Source: a virus. Taken from it: DNA of 26,198 nucleotides. The stretch lies in the IMG/VR virus record IMGVR_UViG_3300018410_000040, positions 1-26,198 of that record. One strand, 5' to 3'. The notes below the pieces were generated by a model. That model was not told where the DNA came from and did not search any database. It saw only the letters and a list, made by a program, of their open reading frames with translations. This document shows positions 16,368-24,886 of this stretch, one piece after another. The position numbers and the translations under genes were made by a program. The number at the start of each line of letters is the position of its first letter. The stretch's first letter is position 1.

Positions 16368-16806
16368 TATAGAAAATATTATAAAAGATATTATACATGA
16401 TATAATTACAAACGATACTAGTATATATTCAGCTTTATGTTTTAGTGAAAGTAAAAAATTACAAGATTTTACATTTAATTTTAATTTTACAAAAACTGAA
16501 TCAGAAACAGAATTAAAAAACAATGTATTGTTTTTTATTGATAATATCATCGCCAAAATTTTAGAAATAAATTATAACGTAGATTATAGAACAACAAAAA
16601 ATTTAGGTGGAACTATTACTTATAATAATATTGTAAGTAAAAATGATTTTATTATTAACGACTATATATTTTTAGATAATACAAGTATTTCAAATTTAGA
16701 TTTATATATAGAAGATTTAAAAATTATAGAAAATAATAATAAATATACTATAACTTTAAAATTACCTATATTAGAATTAGATAAAACAAATATAGTTATT
16801 AAATAA
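16354..16806 (+). CDS. Hypothetical protein, 150 aa
   Basis: Not recognised. An N-terminal helix (MMNNNIENIIKDIIHDIIT) is followed by strand-rich sequence (LQDFTFNFNFTKTES; TIKLPILELDKTNIVI at the end). This is compatible with a small tail-completion or sheath-terminator-like structural protein, but no family match is claimed. Start is at ATG 16354 or 16357, both inside the last codons of the S1 gene (overlap 11-14 nt), so translation is coupled. A strong terminator follows, ending this transcript before TerL. Confidence 0.55.
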   Translation: MMNNNIENIIKDIIHDIITNDTSIYSALCFSESKKLQDFTFNFNFTKTESETELKNNVLFFIDNIIAKILEINYNVDYRTTKNLGGTITYNNIVSKNDFIINDYIFLDNTSISNLDLYIEDLKIIENNNKYTITLKLPILELDKTNIVIK

Positions 16807-16830
16807 TTAAAAATTAAACTACTAAAGTAA

Positions 16831-16864
16831 AAACCATAATAGAATTTCTATTATGGTTTTTTTT
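16831..16864 (+). terminator. Intrinsic terminator before TerL
   Basis: Inverted repeat AAACCATAATAGA/TCTATTATGGTTT (13 bp, 3-nt loop) followed by an eight-base T run. It closes the 596-aa to 150-aa transcript and insulates the terminase gene. Confidence 0.87.
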
Positions 16865-16895
16865 ATATATAAGAAAAATTAACATATATATAAAT

Positions 16896-19055
16896 ATGGC
16901 TAAAAAAATAAAAAAAACAGACAATATAGATAAACAATTTGTATTTGATTCTGAGAATATATTAGAAATTATAGATAAGCAATCACAAGGTTTTGCTTTA
17001 CCTAGATATATGAACCCGTGGTTTAAAAATCAAATTGGTGTTAGAAAAATGAAAGCACCATATGCATGGTCTAAACATGAATTAGATGAATTTACAAAGT
17101 GTGCTTTAGATATACATTATTTTGCTAATAATTATTGTAAAATTAAAACAGAAGATAGTCAAGTAAGACAAATGAAATTACGTGATTATCAATATAAAGT
17201 ATTAGATACATATACAAAAAATAGGTTTACTTTGAATATGTCTAGTCGTCAAACAGGTAAAACCATAACTGCCGCAATTACATTATTACATTATTGTATA
17301 TTTAACACAAATAAAGGGTGTATGGTTGTAGCTAATAAAGGTGAAACTGTAATAGAAATTTTAGATAAAATAAAGAATATTTATAAATTACTACCATTTT
17401 TTTTAAAACCTGGAATTGTAAACTGGAATCAAAAAACTATTGTTTTTGATAATGGGTGTAGAATTAAATCACAAGCACGTTCTAAAGAACCTGCAATTGG
17501 TTTTACTATTGACTTTTTATATATGGATGAATTTGCCCATATACCACCAAATATAATTAACCACTATTATAAAGCTGCCGTACCAACAGTATCATCTATT
17601 AAAGGATCAAAAATTGTTATTACATCTACACCTAATGGTGCTAATTTATTTAAAGATTTAGTAATAGGATCACAATTACCTGAAGGTGATGATAATAAAA
17701 ACATGTATACTTTAATTAAAGTATTATGGTGGCAAGTACCTGATGGAACATTTGAAGACGGTTCAAAAGGGACTAGAATGGATCCTAAATTATATCCTAA
17801 TGATTTTGAAATGAATAATTACGGATATACTATTAATTCACTTCAAGAAGAATTAAGATCTTTAGGGATGAAAACAATAATTGAAACTGAAACGAGTGAT
17901 TTAGGTGAAAAATATTTTATTAGAATATTAAATATACCAGATTTTTCTGATATAGATTCAATTAGAAAATTAAAATTAAAAGATGATTTAGGTATAGTTA
18001 AATTATGTTCATTAATTACAAATTGGAAAGAACAAGAGGTTAAGTTAATTGGTGGAGAAGAAAATTTTAATCAAGAATATAATATTCAATTTATTGCTGG
18101 TTCTAAAAGAGTTTTATCCGCAAATAAAGCTAAAGAAATGGAAACACGTTCTATTAAATATGTAAATCATGATATTGATGTTTTAAATAAAAGATTAAGA
18201 TTCACTACAGATCAACTTAGATGGCATCCTGACTTTGATTTAAAACAAATTAATAAATACTATTGGTTAACATCTATAGATGTATCAGAAGGTCTAGGAC
18301 AAGATGATTCTGTAATTAATGGATTTAGATTAATGGTTAGAAGTAATGAATGGTTAAAAGAAAATAAAATAAAATCATTATATGATGCATTTTATTTTAA
18401 ACAAACATTTATTTATAATTTCAATAGATTAGATCATAAAAAAGAATTATCAGAATTATATTATTTATTACATTTTGAAATATTAGATAAAGAAAGAGTT
18501 AAAACCGTTTTAGAAATAAATGGACCAGGTGGTGCATTTTTAGCAGCTTTACCTGGTGTATTTGATAGTAATAATAATTATGGTAATTTTGTATTTTTAA
18601 AATATTTACATAATAAAGAAAATAAAAAAAAGAAAATAGGTTTAAAAGTAACTAGAAATAAAAAAGAATTAGTTAGAGATTATATTGAAGCAATAGAAAC
18701 TGATTCTATGTATGTTGATGAAGAAGCTACATTAAATCAAATGGATTCCTTTATTAAAGTAAATACACCATCTGGAGATACTACATATAAAGCAGATTCG
18801 GGACATGATGATATAGTTATGACTTTAGTTGATGGGTGTACTATTTTCAATAAAAAAGAATATAAAAATATGTGTACAGAATATTATAAAGAATTACCAT
18901 TTGAAATACAAAAAAATATAGATAATGCATTAGATTTAGAATATAATCCTAGTGCAATTTCATATAAAAATATCAGTAACATGGCTAATAAAAAAACCGG
19001 TATAAATAGAACTGGTAGATATAGTAATGGTACTGGTAGATTTATGAGAAAATAA
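16896..19055 (+). CDS. Terminase large subunit (TerL), T4 gp17-type
   Basis: A 719-aa packaging motor. The N-terminal ATPase has the Walker A-like SSRQTGKT at about 116-123 and Walker B with catalytic glutamate FLYMDEFAH at about 206-214, followed by the coupling motif ITSTPNG. The C-terminal RNase H-like nuclease has its first Asp in SIDVSEGLGQDDS (about 458) and the last acidic pair in GHDDIVM (about 634). About 90 residues precede the ATPase, and the protein is longer than T4 gp17 (610 aa). It translocates phage DNA into the prohead and cuts it. It lies after a terminator with TATATATAAG-like sequence upstream (16864-16873) and is followed by the sheath gene, the same order as T4 genes 17-18. 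Confidence 0.93.
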   Translation: MAKKIKKTDNIDKQFVFDSENILEIIDKQSQGFALPRYMNPWFKNQIGVRKMKAPYAWSKHELDEFTKCALDIHYFANNYCKIKTEDSQVRQMKLRDYQYKVLDTYTKNRFTLNMSSRQTGKTITAAITLLHYCIFNTNKGCMVVANKGETVIEILDKIKNIYKLLPFFLKPGIVNWNQKTIVFDNGCRIKSQARSKEPAIGFTIDFLYMDEFAHIPPNIINHYYKAAVPTVSSIKGSKIVITSTPNGANLFKDLVIGSQLPEGDDNKNMYTLIKVLWWQVPDGTFEDGSKGTRMDPKLYPNDFEMNNYGYTINSLQEELRSLGMKTIIETETSDLGEKYFIRILNIPDFSDIDSIRKLKLKDDLGIVKLCSLITNWKEQEVKLIGGEENFNQEYNIQFIAGSKRVLSANKAKEMETRSIKYVNHDIDVLNKRLRFTTDQLRWHPDFDLKQINKYYWLTSIDVSEGLGQDDSVINGFRLMVRSNEWLKENKIKSLYDAFYFKQTFIYNFNRLDHKKELSELYYLLHFEILDKERVKTVLEINGPGGAFLAALPGVFDSNNNYGNFVFLKYLHNKENKKKKIGLKVTRNKKELVRDYIEAIETDSMYVDEEATLNQMDSFIKVNTPSGDTTYKADSGHDDIVMTLVDGCTIFNKKEYKNMCTEYYKELPFEIQKNIDNALDLEYNPSAISYKNISNMANKKTGINRTGRYSNGTGRFMRK

Positions 19056-19099
19056 ATTATTAAAATAAATTATTAGTAAAATATTAAATTAATTAATTT

Positions 19100-19116
19100 A
19101 ATATATAAATAAAAAT
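19100..19116 (+). promoter_or_regulatory. Late-type promoter element before the sheath gene
   Basis: AATATATAAATAAAAAT, a close variant of the AATATATAAAAATAAAA element, lies 14 nt before the sheath ATG. It overlaps a 20-base AT palindrome (19083-19102). It also contains TATAAATA, the T4 late promoter core, though no common descent is implied. Confidence 0.6.
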
Positions 19117-19130
19117 ATTAAAATATACAA

Positions 19131-22100
19131 ATGAGTATTAACATATCAGATTACAATAGAAATGGTGTTTATATTGAAGAAAAAACTACATTAATAGAAA
19201 ATACAGTACAAACAAATGAAATTATTAATTTCATTCCAGGATTTTCTAGAAAAGGTACAGTTTTTAATAAACCAATTTTAATCCAAAATAAAAATCAAAG
19301 ATTAACTAAATTTGGTGATATTGATAGATTATTAGAAAAAAAAGGTTCTTATTTCCATAGAACTATTGATGTTGCTTTACAATCTGCTCCAGTGTATGCT
19401 ATGAATTTATTAAAAACAAATTCATTAGATACTTTAAATTATGTATCTATGTCATTATCAGCACAATATGACAACGATATTGTAAAAGAACAATTATATG
19501 ATGATTTTTTCGATAAATCTGGATTTTGGCAAAGAGATACAGAATCATTTTTATATTTCGCAAAAGATCCAGAAAAAATGATTCACTTTACAAATGTAAG
19601 TGATAAAAAAATTACTTTTTTCATGTTTAAAACAACTTTACCTGGTTATGATGTAACTGCTGAAGTATGGTATGGTGGAAAAAATAATGTTCCAACTTGG
19701 ATTAGACCTGAATCTATTATGAATGACTTCTTAGTTAGATTAGTTGTTTTATCAGGAGACTGGAGTAATTATATTACTTTATCTGTTGATTCTAATTGGT
19801 CAAAATATTTTAATACTTCTGGTTTAAGAAAAGATAAATTAGATAGTTTTATTAATGATAAAAATGTTTCAGTATTAGCTGACTATAAAGGTTCGGTTAT
19901 TCCATATTTTAAAGATAATAATGGTCGTGGTTTATTTATAGAAACTTTAGTAAATATTGATACTGATGTAACAGGTTTATTTTGTTCTTTCGATATAGAC
20001 GCGGTTGAAACTGATTATCCAAATGGTAACATTGATTTAATAGGTGAAACATTAGTAGGTTTAGATAAATCTAAAATTAATTTCATGTCATATAATGATA
20101 CTATTGAAGAAATTGATTCATATGAATCTAAATTATTAGATACATCTAATAATGTATTAGGATTAGGTACAATTTCTTCAAGAACTGTATCATATGCTAA
20201 TAATACTTTAGTAAATTTAACTAATGCTACATTTACATTACCTACTACAGCAAATCCAGTTTTAACATTATCTGCATTAGGAACAACTAATAGTAGTCCT
20301 AAATGTATTATAAATGGAACTGATTTATTATTAACTGGTTCTAATGTTATTACATTTGATTCTATATCAACTGTACCATCAACTGGTGATATGACATATA
20401 GAATTGATATGGTATATATAGATCCAACAACAGGTGAAATTACATTATTATCTGGTACTGAATTTAATGATGTTGAATCTTTAACTGAAAGTGTTGTTGT
20501 AAGTAATGGATTAACTTATCCAAGTAATTACCCTAATGGATCAATTATTTTAGGATATTTATTTAGAACATTAGATGATTCAAGTGTATATAACGCAACT
20601 TATGTTCCAGTATCATTAAAAATAGGTGTTGGAAATAGTTTTAATCAATTAACTATGGGTGTAGGTTCATCTTATGATATTTCTATAGTTGCACCAACTG
20701 TTAATAATATTACATTAACATTCGAAAATACATCAAATGTTACTAAAGCAGATTATAAAGCATATAGATCTTCATTATTCTTTACTGAATTATCTTCTAA
20801 ATTCAATGTATCTAATTCTGTAATTATTGATAATAATGCAGATAAAGTTAAATTTTCAATGAGTGTTAATAATATAGGTGATAAATCATTAACATTATTA
20901 ACAGATTCTGCAGATATTAAAACACAATCTTTATTAGGTAATTTTATTGTATATTATAACGATAATGAATTTATAATGGATGTTGATGGTTTAAGTTCAT
21001 CAAAATCTGAATTTTCTGGTTCAGGAGTAGGTATTGCATCTATTAATTCTGAATTTTATAGTGATTATGTAAATGGTATGATAAATACTGGAGATTATTT
21101 CTATGAAAAATTAGCTATTTTAGATGATTTTAAATTTAATAAATATATTAATTTAAATTATACTAATTCTATTGGTAATTATATTATATTATCTTCTACC
21201 GATGCTAATACTTTAGGATTAAGTGTTGGTGCTAATAATATGAAATTATTAATAAAAACAAATCTTAATGATAATGTATTTACTGTAAATACAGGATATG
21301 CTTATAATTCTACACCTACTACAGGTTCAGTGATAGAAGGATTAGTTAATGATGGTGTATTATCTAGTGGTGAAATTGCGTTTTTAATTCAAGAAGAAGT
21401 TATAAATGAAACAATTACAGAAAATACAAATATTTATGATTATAATTTAAAAGTATATTTAAAAATATATTTATTAAGTTCATTATTAAAAGTAGATTTT
21501 ATGTCAGATAGAGAATTAATGACTCCATATAGTATTAATAATTTATCTTTAAATCAAGATATTAATGTTTATTCTGGAGAAGCATCATATACACAAACTT
21601 TAGAAATTGAAACACATCCATCATATATACAAACACCTAATAAAATTTTAGTTGATTCTGTTAGATATTCAGAAATTAAAGTAGGTGATTATATTAAAGC
21701 ATATGTTGATACAAATGAATTAGAACCAGGTGAATATCCTAAAAAATTCGCAAGAATTTTAAAAAAATCACCATGGTCTGAAAATTCAGCTAATAATGTA
21801 CAATATGTTGAATTAACAACAGATATTAAAATTGATATTACTGATTTTAATGGTGATTTACAAACTACAAGATATACAAATATTGATAATTATATAGATA
21901 CATATAAAGGAAATGTATTAAAAGGTTTTACAGTACAGTCTACATCAATTCCAAATGGTACAGAAACTAGATTAAGTGAAATTTTAGATATTATAGGAAA
22001 AGATACATCATTATATAATGCTATTGTAGATAAAAATAAATTTAATTTTAGATATTTAATTGATAGTTTTGGTTTAGGTTTAACTGAATATTCTAAACAA

Positions 22101-22958
22101 CAATTAGCTGATATTACAGGTAAACGTAAAAATTGTTTAGCATTCATTAATGCACCAAGTGCTAAATCATTTAAACAATCTTCATCACCATATTTTATAA
22201 ATACTAATGGTACATTAAATTTAGATTATGTAAGACAAGGTGGAAATCCAGATCAAAATCCTGCTTTCTTATATACATTTGCACAAGGTTCTGGTTTAGA
22301 AGAAGGACAATCTACATCGGCATATTTCTTTCCTTATGTAAATATTAATGATAATGGAAGACCTTTATCATTTCCACCATCAGCATTTATAGCAAATACT
22401 TATATGAGAAAAAATAATTCTTCTATTGCTGGTAAATATAATCATACAGTTGCAGCTGGTGTTGAAGATGGTATAATTTTAGGTATTTCTAATGTTGAAA
22501 TGGCATTTACAGATGATGACTTAGTAGCTATGAATACTATGGGTCTTAATCCTATATTATATGCTAAAAATACAGGATATTATATAGGATCTGAATATAC
22601 GGCGTCAGTCACACCTAAATCACCATTATCATATATTCACTCAAGAGAAGTATTAATCGATCTAGAGAATGAAATATATGCAATGTTATTCAAATATCAA
22701 TATAAATTCAATATTGCACCAATTAGAGCTAAAATTAAAAGACAAGCCGATGCTATATGTCAAAAATATTTAGATCGTTCTGCAATTGTATATTATGATA
22801 ACGTAATTGATGAAAGTAATAATACAGCTGAATTAATTGATAATCAATTTGGATTATTAGAAACAACAATTATAATTGTTTCTTCAATGGCAACAATAGT
22901 AAATCAAATCAATATTACAACAAATGGTGCTTTAGCTAGTAGTACAGGTTTTAATTAA
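19131..22958 (+). CDS. Contractile tail sheath protein, oversized (1275 aa)
   Basis: The N-terminus (NISDYNRNGVYIEEKT; IINFIPGFSRKGTVFNKP) and C-terminus (SPLSYIHSREVLIDLENEIYAML; IRAKIKRQADAICQKYLDR) match T4 gp18-type sheaths, whose polymer contracts to drive the tube. The C-terminal part carries the conserved core that holds neighbouring subunits. At 1275 residues it is about twice T4 gp18 (659). The excess is in the middle: residues about 350-510 are a beta-rich insertion with the phrase YRIDMVYIDPTTGEITLLSG, typical of small domains on phage appendages, and about 510-850 is further beta-rich sequence. Such insertions sit on the outside of sheath tubes in other phages. A late-type promoter precedes it and a terminator follows. 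Confidence 0.88.
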   Translation: MSINISDYNRNGVYIEEKTTLIENTVQTNEIINFIPGFSRKGTVFNKPILIQNKNQRLTKFGDIDRLLEKKGSYFHRTIDVALQSAPVYAMNLLKTNSLDTLNYVSMSLSAQYDNDIVKEQLYDDFFDKSGFWQRDTESFLYFAKDPEKMIHFTNVSDKKITFFMFKTTLPGYDVTAEVWYGGKNNVPTWIRPESIMNDFLVRLVVLSGDWSNYITLSVDSNWSKYFNTSGLRKDKLDSFINDKNVSVLADYKGSVIPYFKDNNGRGLFIETLVNIDTDVTGLFCSFDIDAVETDYPNGNIDLIGETLVGLDKSKINFMSYNDTIEEIDSYESKLLDTSNNVLGLGTISSRTVSYANNTLVNLTNATFTLPTTANPVLTLSALGTTNSSPKCIINGTDLLLTGSNVITFDSISTVPSTGDMTYRIDMVYIDPTTGEITLLSGTEFNDVESLTESVVVSNGLTYPSNYPNGSIILGYLFRTLDDSSVYNATYVPVSLKIGVGNSFNQLTMGVGSSYDISIVAPTVNNITLTFENTSNVTKADYKAYRSSLFFTELSSKFNVSNSVIIDNNADKVKFSMSVNNIGDKSLTLLTDSADIKTQSLLGNFIVYYNDNEFIMDVDGLSSSKSEFSGSGVGIASINSEFYSDYVNGMINTGDYFYEKLAILDDFKFNKYINLNYTNSIGNYIILSSTDANTLGLSVGANNMKLLIKTNLNDNVFTVNTGYAYNSTPTTGSVIEGLVNDGVLSSGEIAFLIQEEVINETITENTNIYDYNLKVYLKIYLLSSLLKVDFMSDRELMTPYSINNLSLNQDINVYSGEASYTQTLEIETHPSYIQTPNKILVDSVRYSEIKVGDYIKAYVDTNELEPGEYPKKFARILKKSPWSENSANNVQYVELTTDIKIDITDFNGDLQTTRYTNIDNYIDTYKGNVLKGFTVQSTSIPNGTETRLSEILDIIGKDTSLYNAIVDKNKFNFRYLIDSFGLGLTEYSKQQLADITGKRKNCLAFINAPSAKSFKQSSSPYFINTNGTLNLDYVRQGGNPDQNPAFLYTFAQGSGLEEGQSTSAYFFPYVNINDNGRPLSFPPSAFIANTYMRKNNSSIAGKYNHTVAAGVEDGIILGISNVEMAFTDDDLVAMNTMGLNPILYAKNTGYYIGSEYTASVTPKSPLSYIHSREVLIDLENEIYAMLFKYQYKFNIAPIRAKIKRQADAICQKYLDRSAIVYYDNVIDESNNTAELIDNQFGLLETTIIIVSSMATIVNQINITTNGALASSTGFN

Positions 22959-22969
22959 TCATTTAAAAT

Positions 22970-23004
22970 AAAAAAAGTGGAATTTAAAATTCCACTTTTT
23001 TTTT
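22970..23004. terminator. Terminator after the sheath gene
   Basis: Inverted repeat AAAAAAGTGGAATTT/AAATTCCACTTTTTT with an A run before and a T run after it. It ends the sheath transcript; its right half is repeated at 23035-23054. Confidence 0.85.
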
Positions 23005-23087
23005 ATATTTTTTTTTTAATATATAAAAAACAAAAATTTAAATTCCACTTTTTTTATTTATAATTTTTTAATATATAAAAATAAAAC
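22981..23087 (+). repeat. Tandem duplication of terminator half plus promoter element
   Basis: Two imperfect direct copies of about 53 nt (22981-23034 and 23035-23087). Each contains AATTTAAA-TTCCACTTTTTTT, a T-rich stretch, and TTTTTTAATATATAAAAA. The first copy overlaps the sheath terminator stem, so only the right half of the stem was duplicated. The second AATATATAAAAA sits at the normal distance from the next gene. Confidence 0.75.
23070..23086 (+). promoter_or_regulatory. Phage late-type promoter element, exact 17-mer copy
   Basis: AATATATAAAAATAAAA, 5 nt before the ATG of the 295-aa gene. A sister element AATATATAAAAAACAAA lies 52 nt upstream at 23018-23034 in the other copy of the tandem repeat. 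Confidence 0.62.
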
Positions 23088-23091
23088 AATT

Positions 23092-23979
23092 ATGGCAGGA
23101 CTATTAATTAAAGATTATTCAGAATATTTAAATTTAATACCAAAATTAAATAATGATGAGTTAAATAAATTTAATTTATTTATTAATAAAAAAGATAATT
23201 TTTATGATCAAAATATAAATTTAATTACAGCATGTGATGCAGCTATTAATTTTGGTAGTAATAAAAATTATGATGTAAAAGCATTGAATGTTTTTTATAA
23301 TTATATTAATGATTTTATTATTAATCAATATTATTTTTATATATTTATTCAAACCATATCTATATTAGATCGAGTAGATTTAATTTCTAATATAACTGAT
23401 ATATTTCCTAATATAAATATTGAAGAATTGAATGAAATAGAAGACGATAACGATAAATTAATTTATATTAGAAATTATATGATTAATGATTATAAAAATA
23501 ATTCATTAACGTATTTATATACTTATATGGATAAAATAAAAAATATTATTTTATTATTAGCACATTTTGTAAAAAATGTAAAATCTAACCCAATTAGAAC
23601 AGATGATGGTAATATATTTTTAAATATATCATTTGATATAACATTAGAAAAAATGATAAAAACTTTTGGTATATTTGAAACAAATGGTGTATTATATAAA
23701 TATGGTGAACATAAAATAGACGTTGAAGATACTGATACACAATTAAATATGAATACACAATTTAATTCTATGTTTGGAGAAATTATATCAAATGATATAA
23801 TTAATAAATTAGTTGAAAGCACAATTTATACTGATGAAGATGGAAACCCGGCGTATGATATAGAAAATATTCTATTTATACCATTATTATATAATGTACC
23901 AATATATTTTGATCGTACTTATATTACCTTTATGTTTCAAAGTATAAAAATAAAAGATTTATTAATTTTTGATAAATAA
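23092..23979 (+). CDS. Probable virion protein downstream of sheath, 295 aa
   Basis: Not recognised. The N-terminal 140 residues are helical and acidic (NLIPKLNNDELNKFNLFI; NYINDFIINQYYFYIFIQT), and the C-terminal part is mixed, with strands near the end (NILFIPLLYNVPIYFDRTYITFMF). No tube-fold signature is evident even though the tube usually follows the sheath in T4-like order. It has its own promoter element and ends in a bidirectional terminator, so it is transcribed as a single late gene. A tail or neck component is the best inference from position. Confidence 0.55.
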   Translation: MAGLLIKDYSEYLNLIPKLNNDELNKFNLFINKKDNFYDQNINLITACDAAINFGSNKNYDVKALNVFYNYINDFIINQYYFYIFIQTISILDRVDLISNITDIFPNINIEELNEIEDDNDKLIYIRNYMINDYKNNSLTYLYTYMDKIKNIILLLAHFVKNVKSNPIRTDDGNIFLNISFDITLEKMIKTFGIFETNGVLYKYGEHKIDVEDTDTQLNMNTQFNSMFGEIISNDIINKLVESTIYTDEDGNPAYDIENILFIPLLYNVPIYFDRTYITFMFQSIKIKDLLIFDK

Positions 23980-23981
23980 AT

Positions 23982-24024
23982 AAAAAAAAAAACACATTCT
24001 AATTAGAATGTGTTTTTTTTTTTT
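23982..24024. terminator. Bidirectional terminator between convergent units
   Basis: Perfect palindrome AAAACACATTCTAATTAGAATGTGTTTT extended by A and T runs on either side. It stands between the plus-strand virion block and the minus-strand PARP block and can stop both. Confidence 0.88.
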
Positions 24025-24027
24025 ATT

Positions 24028-24063
24028 TTAAGCATTTACAATAACTAAATATTTAATGTATCT
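24028..24063 (-). pseudogene. Relic of a PARP gene 3' end
   Basis: Immediately after the stop of the 165-aa gene, and in the same frame, the minus strand encodes R-YIKYLVIVNA-stop. The intact PARP-like protein at 24885-26138 ends TIKYLVIVNA-stop. DNA identity over the 27 bases 24031-24057 versus 24888-24914 is 24 of 27. It therefore looks like the last codons of a lost second PARP copy. Confidence 0.65.
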
Positions 24064-24561
24064 TTAATCATTGAACTCTATTGTATTAACATCATTCAAT
24101 TTAGCAAAGAATCTAAATTTTTTCTTTTGTCCTGGTAATGTGGCATAAAAAGAAAGAGAAGAATATTCTGACATACCAGCACCTTTTCTAATATAAATTC
24201 TATCTACTTTAAGAATAGTTCCTATAGGAAATGTAATAGGTTCTAAATTTTCTTCAGGAAGCAATTCAGAGATATTTTCTTCAAATATTTTTATTGATTT
24301 TTCTTTGGCTTGATTCAAATCTAACATTGACATATCTTTTGTATACAATTCATCTATAATAGAAGATATTTTTTTAGATTGAAGACATTGACCATTGAAT
24401 CCTAAACTTTCGATATAGTTATTTCGATACGAATAACTGACATTATAATCAGGATAAAAAATTTCAACAAGCTTATTATTTCTGTGTTCTAAAACGAGTT
24501 TAAAATTCCATTCTTTAGAAAGAGAAAATTCAAATCCTATTTCCGGTATAAACATTTTCAT
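24064..24561 (-). CDS. Hypothetical protein, 165 aa
   Basis: Not recognised by name. The first 55 residues form a strand-rich segment (FELSLSKEWNFKLVLEHRNNK in outline); a helical middle (KKISSIIDELY..EENISELLPEEN) follows; and the C-terminus from about 108 (FPIGTILKVDRIYIRKGAGMSEYSS) ends as a small beta barrel (FRFFAKLNDVNTIEF). The last part recurs in phage proteins of unknown function as far as I can judge from memory. TATATTTA, one base off the -7 consensus, lies upstream in the gap to the 69-aa gene. Its stop directly precedes the PARP relic in frame, so it may once have been joined to that tail. Confidence 0.6.
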   Translation of the reverse strand: MKMFIPEIGFEFSLSKEWNFKLVLEHRNNKLVEIFYPDYNVSYSYRNNYIESLGFNGQCLQSKKISSIIDELYTKDMSMLDLNQAKEKSIKIFEENISELLPEENLEPITFPIGTILKVDRIYIRKGAGMSEYSSLSFYATLPGQKKKFRFFAKLNDVNTIEFND

Positions 24562-24594
24562 ATTTTAAATTTTATTGTAAATATACTAAATATT

Positions 24595-24804
24595 TTATAA
24601 TTCTGTACCATCCCATGCAAATATTACTTCTTTAAGATGTTCTATATCTTTAATCTTGCATATAAGTTCTTCACACATACCATCATCGGTAAAGAATAAT
24701 TCTTGTGTTTTGATATTGAATAAAAAATCATGTGAATCATGTAAAAATTCATGTCCATTGATTTGATTGAAATTGCAAAATTCTAATTGTTCTTTAGTGA
24801 CCAT
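24595..24804 (-). CDS. Hypothetical acidic protein, 69 aa
   Basis: Not recognised. It is small, acidic and free of membrane segments, with patterns FLHDSHDFLFNIKTQELFFTD and a C-terminal IEHLKEVIFAWDGTEL. An exact TAnnTTTG promoter on the minus strand 17 nt before its ATG supports a real gene. The leader shows no Shine-Dalgarno sequence. It is followed after 33 nt by the 165-aa gene, probably in the same transcript that ends at the 23982-24024 terminator. Confidence 0.6.
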   Translation of the reverse strand: MVTKEQLEFCNFNQINGHEFLHDSHDFLFNIKTQELFFTDDGMCEELICKIKDIEHLKEVIFAWDGTEL

Positions 24805-24821
24805 TAAGGATTTATTTTAGA

Positions 24822-24829
24822 CAAATATA
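24822..24829 (-). promoter_or_regulatory. Bacteroidota-type -7 promoter element, minus strand
   Basis: The minus strand reads TATATTTG, an exact TAnnTTTG match, between the PARP terminator and the 69-aa gene. No TTG is visible at the -33 distance; the upstream region holds the terminator stem. Confidence 0.65.
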
Positions 24830-24844
24830 CACATAAATTATATA

Positions 24845-24886
24845 AAAAAGAAAAAGAGACATATTAATATGTCTCTTTTTCTTTTT
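24845..24886. terminator. Bidirectional 21-bp terminator overlapping the PARP stop
   Basis: Perfect palindrome over 42 bases centred at 24865/24866, core AAAGAGACATATTAATATGTCTCTTT. It shares bases 24885-24886 with the TAA stop of the PARP gene, so the hairpin starts inside the stop codon. Confidence 0.85.

Noticed and set aside
16350-16556. Minus-strand open frame, 68 aa
   Set aside because: Lies fully opposite the 150-aa plus-strand gene, with no promoter or context; a shadow of AT-rich coding.
19083-19102. 20-base AT palindrome before the sheath gene as an operator
   Set aside because: A/T-only palindromes of this size arise easily in such sequence and it merges with the promoter element; no independent support.
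21890-22147. Minus-strand open frame, 85 aa, inside the sheath gene
   Set aside because: Opposite a well-conserved part of the sheath; no start signals; frame is by chance.
23523-23822. Minus-strand open frame, 99 aa
   Set aside because: Opposite the 295-aa virion gene; Ile/Ser/Phe-rich translation typical of an antisense frame.
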